NCBI RefSeq assembly: GCF_008831285.2
Contig: NC_045145.1
Span: forward strand, 19,590,802-19,654,801
Source: Nymphaea colorata
Taxonomy: Eukaryota; Streptophyta; Magnoliopsida; Nymphaeales; Nymphaeaceae
Reading direction: 5' to 3'
DNA length: 64,000 bases
Shown here piece by piece: positions 25,761-36,845 of this stretch. A model generated the notes under the pieces. That model worked only from the letters and a program-made list of their open reading frames with translations, was not told the DNA's origin and made no database searches. Every line of letters begins with the position of its first letter. Position 1 is the stretch's first letter. The position numbers and the translations under genes were made by a program.

Positions 25761-28100
25761 GCCGCTTCCCAAAAAACCAGTGACCCAAGCACCCGCCGTT
25801 CGGTCGAACGAAGAAACAGAGGCGGAGAGGGAGAACCGGAGAAGACGAGCGTCGGGCGTCGCCGCGTCGGCTACCGCATTAGGTTTTCATTTTTTTCGGT
25901 TTGGGTTTGGTTTCAACCCGGAACCAGATTCAAACGTACCACCACGTACCGGTACGGGTACGCGGGTCGACCCGGCGTACCACGGTGACATCCGGGTAAG
26001 TCGGTCAAAAAACGGCGGGGGTCTGCCGGAAACACAACGAGGGTGGAGGGAGCGGTCGGTGAGGAGGGTGCAGCTTGCCGATGAAGATGCCCAAGGGAGT
26101 TCCACCGAAGATCATTCAGACCTCCCTCCCCTCCAATCTCAAAACCAGGGATTTCGCCGCTTTGAAGAATTCGAAATCTGTGGTTATAAAAATGCGATGT
26201 TTGTTAAAACCATGGATTTATCGATAGATCACGTCGGAAACCTCTTCACCTTGCTGGATTGCCACTTACAAAAATTTTTAAAATTACATGCATATGAGAA
26301 GATGAAGAACACTGGAAAACAATAAAATAGCTGCTAGGTGCGAGGACATTGGAGTTTTTTTATCCATAACGATTGGGTGAACGCAACAGGCATCATAGAT
26401 CAATGGACATTTCGCCCAATCGTCTTACTGACTAAGAGGAAGACAGGTATCCTACCGTCGATCAATCGAGCTGCCGCCTTCATCGGAGTGAGGGAGCGAA
26501 AGAAAGGGAGGGAGGGAGAGACTGAGAGAAGGAAAACAACTAGCCCTTACATTGCGATGGATGGACTGATCTGACGTAGATAGTTGGTCGTTCCTTGGTG
26601 GAGCTCGATGACAGTTGTGGTGGTGGATGTATAAAATAGTAATCGATGGGACTTGGTATCCGATTAGATCGAGCCCAAGCTTGGGCTCAAAAATCAGGCC
26701 AGCTCGGGTTGGCTTGATACATTATTTAATATTATTTTATTTTAATAATAATACATATTTTATTGTTAAAAGTATATTTTATATTTAAAAAAAAAACAGT
26801 CTTTATTTCAATGTAGCGGTGTGAGGTTGAGCTTAGACTTGGGCTTGGGTTTCGGGCTCAAACGGGGCCCAAGTATGGGTTGGAGTTTCGGGTTTCCAAC
26901 TTGACTGATGCCCAGAAAATCCATAGATCATAATCTCCAATGTCCCTTGAAAATTTGAAATTACCATTATATGTTTGGTGGAATGGGAATTAAATTTGAA
27001 AATAGGGACAAAATCCCATTTTTACATAGGAATCCTCGCCCGCCAAACGCACCCTGGGGATTTCTATCCCTCATATACACTAAGGGGCTGTTTAATGAAT
27101 TGGAAATTTGTAATTGAAAAAATATTTCAATATAAGTTTTATGGAATAAATGAATGAAAAAAAATCTTTTTGACATATTGATGTGTATGTGATGATTGAG
27201 AAATAAATTTCTAGAAAATTGTTTTTTAGTTTGATAATAAACAAACATATTTCTAGACTTGAAACAGTTGTTGAATATTCTATAACGGCTACTCAAAACT
27301 GTCTCGAGAGTGCTCGGCATGACAGATTTTCTGCACCCAAAGCCGAATTCCAGGTTAGAGAAGTCAAGAGGCATTCTCAAATTTGTGCAATCTTTGGCTT
27401 TAGAGAAGAAGGAAGCTTTGGTATTGCAGAAAGTTTGGACCAATTTTCAAGAATTAGATTTCCAAGTGAAAGCAGTTGATGCATGTTGTCTACAACCTGA
27501 TCAGCGTTTTGCACATTCTCATACTTAGGAATTTCAATTCCTCGAGGCAACCTAGGGATTCATCAAGCTCAGTCAAGCTGGAGCAATCATCAAGCATCAG
27601 CTTCTAAAGATGTGGAACACTCGCAAAGCGGGGCTGCTGTTCAGGTGAGCACAAAGAGGATAGATCGAATACGGGCAGAGGGGGGGGGGGGGGGGCCGCC
27701 TAGGCCATGGTCCTATCTTGGCAAATGAAAAAAATAATAATTTTTTAAATGCGCAATGTATTTTTTAGAGTTGAATTCAATTTGGTCCTATCCAGGTCCA
27801 GAAGTTGGACTGTCGGCCCGCCCCTATGAAAGATCCTGGCTCCGCCCCTGGATCGAATAAAAACCTGCACTCATATATTTACTTGTTTCCGATTAAATAC
27901 AAATAAAAATAGAAGAAAAAGAGACATGCCACTAGTCGTATCTTCAACAAAAATGATAAACCGAGAAGTTGATTGGTGTGTCCGGAATTCTGCGTATTTA
28001 TTATTAAACGGTTATGAAATAATAAACTTTGTGCTGAATAACAGAAGGATTTTTCATTCAATATAATGGGAAAATACATACCCATCAAACGCTCTCTCAA
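25761..28100. other. Intergenic: GC-rich block, GGGCTC-rich repeat, G16 run
   Basis: 25780-26160 is GC-rich with an open plus-strand frame to 26325 (181 codons, R/E-rich, no domain). A second plus frame near 26077 gives MKMPKGVPPKII and then QTSLPSNLKTRDFAALK, which looks coding but was not identified. 26660-26905 is a repeat with gggcttgggctc wording on both sides of an AT core. 26980-27110 has MITE-like cgccaaacgcaccctgggg wording. A run of 16 G lies at 27680-27695. Confidence 0.4.
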
Positions 28101-28162
28101 GGTGATGATGCTCGTTGGAACACGGGAGAAAAATATCGTGATTTTTGTATACGTTCTGCGGG

Positions 28163-28309
28163 TTTTACAAAAATGTTCGATTTTCTTTGGATTTTCACTC
28201 GTTGCCCACCAAATGGCAAATGCCCTCTGAAGGTGATCCGATCCCTCGGTTGTACAATGCTCGTTGCAAGTTCTACAAAAATGTTCGATTTTCTTTGGAT
28301 TTTCACTCG
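28163..28309 (+). repeat. 38-bp direct repeat, spacing 108 bp
   Basis: The segment tacaaaaatgttcgattttc followed by tttggattttcactcg occurs at about 28165-28201 and again at about 28273-28309 with no visible mismatch. The flanks are partly similar (ggtgatg... and atgctcgttg on both sides), so the pair is probably a partly decayed duplication of a ~108-bp unit. Overlapping ORFs on both strands are by-products. Confidence 0.75.
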
Positions 28310-28541
28310 GACTTCATGGATCGGACTGAACATCCTCTTTTTTGCTTTTTTAATGCATACACAAGGAGACTGTGTGTCGCTTGAGTACAAAATCAGTAGC
28401 TGCAGCACGAGTTTTTCCTTTTGTTGCTAAATGGGAAACTCATCAGTTCAATGGGGGTTGTGGTCCAACGGGATTGAATAGGACTTGCAGCCAACCAGTC
28501 ATCTTTTCAATTCTCCCAACGGCCAATTTTTTATGCTCCAA

Positions 28542-28760
28542 ACAATGAGCATAGATATGCAAGTTAAATTATAGTGGGGGCGATTTCTAGAAGCACCGAC
28601 AATGGGCACAGATATGCAAGTTAAATTATAGTGGGGGCGACTTCTAGAAGCACCCGCGGACTCCCTCTACCTGAGGGATACAATGGGCACAGATATGCAA
28701 GTTAAATTATAGTGGGGGCGACTTCTAGAAGCACCCGCGGACTCCCTCTACCTGAGGGAT
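28542..28760 (+). repeat. 81-bp tandem repeat, about 2.7 copies
   Basis: Copies: 28542-28596 (truncated, slightly diverged, starts acaatgagcatagatatgca), 28599-28679 and 28680-28760 (both 81 bp, starting acaatgggcacagatatgca and ending ctacctgagggat). The last two look identical, which implies a recent duplication or array contraction. Confidence 0.9.
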
Positions 28761-31700
28761 GAGAGGTTAGGTAAGGTTTTCTTTTTAGCGGTGGGTCAAA
28801 TCCTGCTCATCCATGTTATAGAAGTATTTTGGTGACATCCATTTAAAATGCTTCCAACCTTTTACCTCTTATCCACCAAATGAGTTTCATATTAATTGTG
28901 TTTACGTAGAAGGAGATGGCAAATAAACATTAAACTATGCGTTAGGAACATCTAGTCCATAACTTATTCAGCATTATGTTGACAACCGCAAAAAACATTG
29001 TTTTGTAAAAATCAAGTTTTGTTAAAAACGTGTTTTTTTAATCAAATATTGGGAACCTAGCTTGTGTGCTTGGGTCAATATTATCAGAAAGTCCAGTGGT
29101 TTAGCAAATCGTTGAATCGAATCGGAATCGGAATGGTTGTGAATTGGATTGATGAAACTTGTTCATTACATATGAAATGATCATTTAAAAGGGACGAAAG
29201 CTAAAAATTAAAATGTATAAAAGCATGAATACTTAAAAAACAAAAATTTATACAATGTAATAAAAACATGCATAATCCAACAAAAATATGCCAAATTTAC
29301 AGATAAAAAAATTGGCATACAATCGTCAATGAACTAACCAACTATTCGGCACAAAAACGGCAGCTTTCGAGCTTATGAAGTAAAATCACGTAGAATTCTT
29401 TATAGGAAAAAAACAAGATCGATCACCTTCGTGGAAAATGCTTTCTAAAATACATTCACCTTGAAATTCCCTTAGTGTTCTGAAATGATAACGCAAACAA
29501 AAAATGTTTGACGTTCCAAATCATGTTAACAAAAATCCAACTTGGTTGAAAATCGATCTCTAACTCAATTATGAATTATGTTTTTTTATGTGAGCCGAAA
29601 TATCCCAAGTTTCTTCCACTGAATCGAACATTCGTATTTCTTATATCCTCCCATAACATGAGCAAAACTTTCATTCGAACAGTATGATAAAATTCGTTTC
29701 ATCCTTTGAAATGAAAAAGAAACAAATAAATTAAAAGAGAAAAGTAACGACCCATCTTTTCTTCTTGCCTAAAAGACTTTGGTATGAGGTCTCACAAATG
29801 TGGAACCTAAGCATTGTGGAGCCTCTCTGCCAAGAGAAAAGCATAAAGAAGAACATCCGCAAGAGAAAAGACAGACTTTGTGGCGGTGGATAAGATTGAC
29901 AATCATGGGATGGAAAACTAATTTTACAGCAACCGAAGAGCAAATCAATCAACACATCAGCGAAGACTGCGAGGGGTTTCTGCGGTGGAAAACAAAGTAG
30001 TTCAGAACATAAATTCACGAATATGCGGACGGAAATCTGGTCTTCCGACGAGGGACGAGCACATCATTATATTTATACGGGAGATGAGCCGCCAAGCGAC
30101 CACTGACGCGCAGCGGCTGCCACCGGTGGAGATGGAGGGCCGGCGGCTGCCACCCATGCTTTGCTGCTGTGAGCAAAATAGAGGACAGACATTTCGAAGA
30201 AACGCTGCCCTTTTCGGTTTAGCCTGAAATTATAGAGCAGCTTTGAGACGTGAGTAGAAAAAAGTGAATTATAGATTAAAAGGCTGCCTTGAGACCAGAG
30301 AGGCTGAGCCTGGTGACTCGTGTGGGCAGTTGCCCACACCAGTTTCTTCATTTGTTTTGTTTTGAAGTGGACACCTTTAAACATTTACATATACATATAT
30401 AAGCACCCCATCCATATGAGTATTTTTAAAACGAGTGCTCCTCTAACCAAGTTTTTTGGCTCTGCCATTACTTGAGACATGAATGAGACACAAGGAAGAG
30501 TGATGAATTACAGATTAAAAGGGCAGCGTGTTGTCTTTTTTTTTTTTTTTTTTTTTTTTTTGGCTAAAATTGGGTGATTGGAGTTGAGTCCCCTCTATTC
30601 TACACCAATTTAAGTGATCTAAGTGAACATTACCTGATTTCTAAAGTTAATTCAAATGTACCTTTTCAAAAATGAGAATAAGATGAACAAGAACCAATGC
30701 ATTTGACCTTCTACTAGTTTTAAGAACAACATTCCTTAATACCATAAACATAGCACTATTTAGTATTTAAATTGATGACATACCTCCAATCCAACGGATT
30801 GCACTAAAAAGAGTACTCCAATAACTACCATCAAACCAAAATCTTTGAAACTTTCCTATCATGAATGTAGTATGCAGATAACGGTAAACTTTTTAGGGTT
30901 GTCAAATGCCTCTCTCTACCTCTCCCTGTTGAGCACGCAAGTACCAATCATAATTTAAACAAATGACCATCTTTGGGAAACGACACTAACAACTATCAAA
31001 ATAAAGGCCTACAATCCACCTTTATTGTTCTTGTAAGAAAAAAAAAAAAACTTCGTTAACTAATATTTTTTCGTTTATGAGGCTAATAAAAGTAAGACTC
31101 TTATTTAAAAATCACAAAATATGACATTCCTTTCGCAATTGTAACATAATGCAGACCCTTTTTTTTTCTTTCTTATTTTTCTTATGGTTATCAAGCGATG
31201 CATTTAACTAGCTTTCTCACGCTCGTGCTTTCAACGTTCATCTCTCGCAGCCGTTCATGTGCCTTAATTGCCAACCATAGCGAAAGCAATACTTCATAGA
31301 GCAATTGTCATTTGTCATTGCTTGTGTTTATGGACCCGAACATATTAAAACCTTCTTTTGGCTTTCAATTCATATCAGGCATTAACCTTCATTGACCATT
31401 GCCTCTCAGCCTATCATTAGCTTGGCCTACAAAAGGAAAGTTGGCTACAATGGATTGGCCAAACTGGTATTTATGGTGCGTGACATGGTCTTTGTACATT
31501 TCAACTTAATGTAGGAAAATATTGAATGATGATTCTGATAGAGTCACCCAACTATCTGTCCATTCCGGTTTAATCTATCATGATGCACAGTTAAAATAAA
31601 AGTAATGAAAAAAATGTCATACATATTTTTGTTATTAGTATGAGCTCCCACTTTTTTTTTCTATGTTTTTATGCAAACGATGTTGATGAAAGACACTTCT

Positions 31701-31780
31701 TAAATAGCTGCGTGACTTTGGATAATTAAAGTTACCATTTGTATATATATATTTATTTATATGTGATTGTTTGTTTTAAG
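28761..31780. other. Intergenic AT-rich DNA, no gene recognised
   Basis: About 3 kb with no identifiable gene. It includes a 26-base T run (30536-30561), GC-richer sequence at 30060-30170, and wording typical of decayed plant repeats (for example near 30440-30470). ORFs at 29731-30384 overlap on both strands and have no domain features. Confidence 0.5.
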
Positions 31781-31789
31781 GGACCTATA

Positions 31790-32215
31790 GTCACAGAAAA
31801 CTCGTTTTTTTAAAAAGGAAAAAAAAGCGATAAATTAACTAGCGGTTTAAAACTAAAGAAACACGTTTTTTGAAAAAAAAAAGTTAAAAACAAAAAAAAC
31901 GCATTTTAAGCTCGTTTTTAATGTGTTTTTTCAGTTTTTTTATTTTTTCAGTTTTTAATGTCAAACAGTTTTTTTCTTCTTCTTTTTTGTTTTAAATATA
32001 CATATCTTTTGATGTTTATGTTATTATTTTCTCATTTATTTTATTTTTTCTTATTTTGAGTTTTTTAAAATTTATCATGCTTTTTTTTCTCTATTTTTTT
32101 CAAGCTCGCCGTATTATACCTGATAAAAATCTTCCAGTCATTGCTTTTCTTTTACATCCTTTCCTATTTTTTTCAAGCTACCCGATAAAAATCTTCCAGT
32201 CATTGCTTTTCTCTT
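31790..32215 (+). mobile_element. AT-rich dispersed element (copy upstream of FAB1)
   Basis: 31790-32130 matches, on the opposite strand, the element in PRP40 intron 21 (6270-6660) and less well 9540-9860. Shared wording includes cacagaaaac, gataaatta, gatgtttatgttatta, tctcatttattttatttttt and tcaagctcgccgtattatac. No ORF; it looks like a short non-autonomous element. Its distal end is duplicated: gataaaaatcttccagtcat at 32122 recurs at 32184 (62-bp offset). Confidence 0.6.
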
Positions 32216-34800
32216 ACGTCCGCATGAGCTTGCATGTCTTTGTATACGACAACGTCGAACATAAATTATGAAATCGAAAGTTTTCTACCAATGGGCCACT
32301 GGCTGGGCTTCACTTTCCTAATTTTTTTCGATAAGCTCCTTCTACTTATTCAATATTTCGTTTTAAGTTAAGAAGCTCAATTTGCTTAAACCCTTCCAAA
32401 GTAGAGCGCGAGAGTTGATAAAATGATGCCCGTTATGTTATATCCAGAGTGGTCCCTGATAATTTTAGGTTTTCTTAAACGCGGTCCGATTTGAGGTCCT
32501 TGGGATTACGTTTTAGCCAGCGAGGTCAAGAAAGGGACAATGTAGCTCGACCACCACACTGTTCCAAATGGACGGCTCTGATGCGTCGTTCGAACGCGTG
32601 TCAGCTCCAGATCTGGACACGGCAGCGCCCCAGTTTAGAGGCTCAGATCTTACATCGGGTCAAAATCTTAACCCGAGTTAAAACAGGGACGTTTTACCGC
32701 AAGATGGCGAGATACTCGCGGGGCGCGGTCTTTGGTCCAACCTAAAAGTACGGGTTTCATCATCCCGCATACGCCCCCTACCTCTTCGCGAAATAACAGA
32801 ACTATCCGCACTAGTTGGCGCTCCCGCGCCCCAGAAGAAGGGTATTTTGGGTAGTCGTGATGGTGATGTGTTTTAGTGAGTTCCACGGCTCCCGTAGTCT
32901 GTATATTCTGGGAATCGTCCTCGACCGTAGGATCAGCCAGCGCCATTTCAGCCGTAGATTCTCGAAAATACCTTTTCTCCCTTTTATTTTTTTTCACGGA
33001 TGCTGCTTTTAGAGCCGTTCTTTTTGGTTTCTTATTCAATTTTTTGAGTTTATTTACGTGTTCCTCACTTTTTGGACGGGAAAAACTCCCGCCAAGCGAA
33101 TTACCAATATAGCCCTGAACCGCTGGTCAATGACAAATAGACACATGCAGCATGCCGAACCAATTGGCAGCCAGGCTCAGTCCACTGAGCATGATCATGG
33201 ACTCCACAAACATGTTATGATCTTTACTTTAGCATCCGATTTCGTGTTGAAAAATCTCTTCTTGGCGCTAAATTGAACATTTTAATATGAACTCTGCATC
33301 CTTTACGAAGAACTTTCTGTTAGGAGATGAAAATAACAACGGTCTATTTGTGCATAATATTTTTTCCAATGTTAGACACCCAAATTAGCATTAATAACAT
33401 GCTAAAATAAATTGTTCAAATTTATATTAAGATGATTTGTGAAGGACTTCCCAAACATTAAGGGTGGTTTGGCAATAGGGACAATAATATATTGCTTTAT
33501 GTACCTCCTCAAACATTGTGACGTATAGATATATTATATATATATCTATGTACAATATTTCATGAATGTGTTATATATTGTGGGGCAGGTATATGAAACA
33601 ATATGTTACTAATCCTATTGCCAAATGATTGGAGAGAGAATTTGAAAACATAAACACTAATATGTTTTTTCATTGATTTGACTTTAAAACTAGGATTGAC
33701 TTATGCAACACTAGAACCCAGTATTATTCCATAAATACGCATCAATTTTTATCGACGAATTCACAAAATGTGGCGTTAATCTTCGTATTGCCAAACGATT
33801 GCATTACACAAAACAAGGGAATATTTTGTTTATAATATATACGAAAATTACACATTGTTTGCGTTTTATTGGTATAGCTTTTATTTATACTGACAATATA
33901 TATGGACCAAGTATTATGCATTTGACGGATGAATAGCTTCATATGAAAACAAAGTTGTGGCAAATAAGCTAAAATACAATATTTTGTTAAATGTGGTGAT
34001 CTACGAGTACGATAGAATCTCGTCAATCTAACTTAAAAAGCAATAGAAAGGTTTTAACATTTCTTTACATCATATATTTTATTATATATGGTGAGTAGGA
34101 GAAATATTACATCCTACTGTCTCCTACTGTCTAAGATGAAAGTCGCATTCGTGAGAGTTGGTGCATGCACTACACTTCAACTTGTATATCATCAAAGATG
34201 AGAGTTGCATTCGCGAGGGTTGATGCATGCACTACCCTTCAACTTGTATATCATCCACAAACTTCAACACTTCACTTTGATCTTACTTTTTTCTCCCACT
34301 AAAAAAAATACAAGGTTAAGCATTGTTTATGACGTGCATTTATTTGTATAGCCATTAAAGATATAACAACCACTTAAATTTGTTGTAGCAAACACAATAG
34401 TGACGATACGATTGAAGCATTAATAAACAAATTGTTTTGCCCAATGTTTGATGTCATTCGATGGGCTTCACATGGGAACGGGACATTCATGCTTGCCTCT
34501 CATTTTTGTCTTCAATCGAATCATGCCATAGAGAAACCCTTTTTGTATCGTATTGAATAAGAAGTTTACTATAAACCAATTTTTTTAGCATATCAAGCTA
34601 GAGAGAGTTATATGTACAATTGCCTATGAAGGTTCAATTTGAGAATGAACTAACCAATAAGCCTTGTCAATTTGCAGAGTATGAGTCTGCGTCCAACGAG
34701 AAGGTCGCGGATGCTTTGGAAGGGTCCGAGCCCAGGCGCACCCACGCGTGCAGAGTTGATTTAAGGGACAATATCGTCATTCCTTAAAATATTGGATGCG
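32216..34800. other. Intergenic DNA upstream of FAB1
   Basis: 32480-33010 is GC-richer, with overlapping ORFs on both strands and no domain. 33290-34060 is AT-rich. A 62-bp tandem duplication sits at about 34133-34256. Nothing else recognised. Confidence 0.45.
34133..34256 (+). repeat. 62-bp tandem duplication, two diverged copies
   Basis: aagatgaaagtcgcattcgt starts at 34133 and aagatgagagttgcattcgc at 34195. Both continue through gcatgcacta and cttcaacttgtatatcatc with a few substitutions. Confidence 0.8.
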
Positions 34801-36231
34801 AAGTGGTAAATTGAGTCGTGTCCGATGGGATCCCCGAACGCGACGTAGCAAGATTTTTGGTTATTAATAATTTTTTAAAAATCATTCGCTCTCATGAAGG
34901 GCATGCGACGGGAACGAGGACAGCGAAGAACCAGAGGGCGAGAAATCCTCTCGATCATCTTCGGATTCTGCCTCGGGGCAACCGTTCTCTGGTGCTTTGG
35001 TTCACGGAGATCTCGTTTCATCGGGAAATTAGGCCGCGATCCGTCGGAGAGAAATGCCGACAGCCGGAATCGCGGAGGCTGATTTGCTCCTTTGCCCGCT
35101 TCTTCTGGAACCTTTGTGAATTTTGAGAGGTTTCGCGTTTTCGTTCCTGGATTTTATTCATCAGGTTTTCCATACGGGGTCTTGTTGCTCGACGTGGAGA
35201 ATTCGCTCGGATTCATCGGGAGCGACGGAGCAGTGGAACTTTTTCTGAAGTTTGCTTAAGCATTGAAGGTTAGGGCGTTATTCCGTCCCTCCGTGTGGTT
35301 AATTTTCCGAGCTTGTTGTTTTATCGGATATAGTTTTTTCTGATGCAGTTGCATGAATTCGGTTGCTTGATGGGAAGAGGGTCTCGTGAGGTATTCGCTT
35401 CTACGTTGTTGTCTATCGGAAGGGATTAGGAATATATGGGGATCTTGTCATTTGGAGGCGTTGGGGAAATGATGAGCATGGATTGTACGTAGATGAAACT
35501 TCGAGCAGATCTCTTCAGCTTTAACGGCTGGTGGTTGGTGTGGCAAGCGTGGATTCCCGTTGAATTGGCCTTGCACGTAATGAAGGGTGTTACCTTGGTT
35601 AATTGGTGGATTTACGAGAAGGTGGTCGACGCGGAACGACGCGCTTCTTCCTCCTTCGATTTGTTGAATTTTGGATTGTTTGGCTATTCTCCTCTGGGGG
35701 CCGTTGTTTTTTCGGAGAGTTGATGATATTGGATTCTGTAAGTTTTGTGTGAAAAATTGTTTATTTCTTGGTGCCTTGGAGTTTCAATATGCAAGACCTT
35801 CGTGTTGTGGATTGATGTCAAGCTCAAGCTTTGCAGCATGTTGGAATAATCGCGTTGTAGCCTTAGCATTATAAGGATTAATATAGTTGCTTGTCGTTGT
35901 CAAGAATTTCCAAAGGGTATCCTCTGTGAACTTCCAGTTATATGGTGATTGGCCGTCAATATTGGAGGTAATTTGTTTGCATGTGCTATCGTGTAAGTTA
36001 AGTTTTCAAGGTGTGAAGTACCTGATCAGGAAAAAAGTAGATAATACTTTTTTAGTTTTTTTCCTTTTTTTTGGGGACTTTGAAAATTAATCGTTGCTTC
36101 GACTCTTAGATCTTTTCTCTTCCTCTCCAATTCAACGGGTGTATCTAGTGCACTATTGGGAAAGGGAAATAGACTCATGTTTTGGCCAATGAATGGTTCA
36201 GAATGAGCGGGACTGGAAAGGTTTCCTGTAG
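34801..36231 (+). promoter_or_regulatory. Probable FAB1 promoter and 5' leader
   Basis: GC-richer sequence from about 34820 to 35270 is followed by leader-like sequence up to the FAB1 start codon. The ATG at 36232 is preceded by tttcctgtag, which could itself be an acceptor of a leader intron. ORFs at 34818-35126, 35493-35723 and 35671-35874 have no family features. The transcription start cannot be placed. Confidence 0.35.
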
Positions 36232-36845
36232 ATGGAAACGCCTGATAAGAGGTTCTCCGAGTTGGTTGGTCTGGTGAAGTCATGGATCCCTCGGAGGACC
36301 GAGCCACCAAATGTGTCAAGGGACTTTTGGATGCCTGATCAGAGCTGTAGGGTTTGTTATGAATGTGATTCTCAGTTCACCATATTCAACCGGAGGCACC
36401 ATTGTCGCAGTTGTGGGCGAGTTTTCTGTGCTAAGTGCACTTCAAACTCCATACCTGTATCACCAGATGATCCAAAGAATAGCCGAGAAGAAGGTGAAAG
36501 GATTCGAGTCTGTAATTATTGTTTCGAGCAATGGACAAAGGAAATAGCATCTGCTGATAATGGGATCCTTCAGATATCCAGTCCAGGTCTTAGCCCTTCT
36601 CCATCGAGTGCGAGTTTGGCAAGTAGCAAGTGTAGCGGTCACAGCAGTAGTACTGTCAATTCAATGCCTTACCGTATGGGGCCTTACCAATGTGTCACTC
36701 ATGGCACTGGACGTAGTCCTCGACAATCTACAAGAACAGAATTTGTTTCTGACAAACAAGATTTGCTCTCCCTTGGAAGGAATGGTGACGCTGTTCTTGA
36801 TATAGGAGAGACATCGCCAACTCAGTCTGAGTTCTTTATCAACAG
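36232..36845 (+). other. FAB1 exon 1: FYVE zinc-finger domain
   Basis: Encodes residues 1-205. It has paired zinc ligands CRVCYECDSQF, CRSCGRVFCAKC and CNYC; the PtdIns3P-binding basic motif RRHHCR (residues 54-59); and WxxD at 33-36 (WMPD). It should target the enzyme to PtdIns3P-rich endosomes. A Ser-rich stretch follows to the donor gtatgc. Confidence 0.95.

Noticed and set aside
24146..25792. Minus ORFs of 162 and 193 codons
   Set aside because: Biased Phe/Ser/Leu/Arg composition, no domain, and they cross a likely leader exon and intron boundary.
28542..28760. CRISPR-like array
   Set aside because: Direct tandem units without spacers, in plant nuclear DNA.
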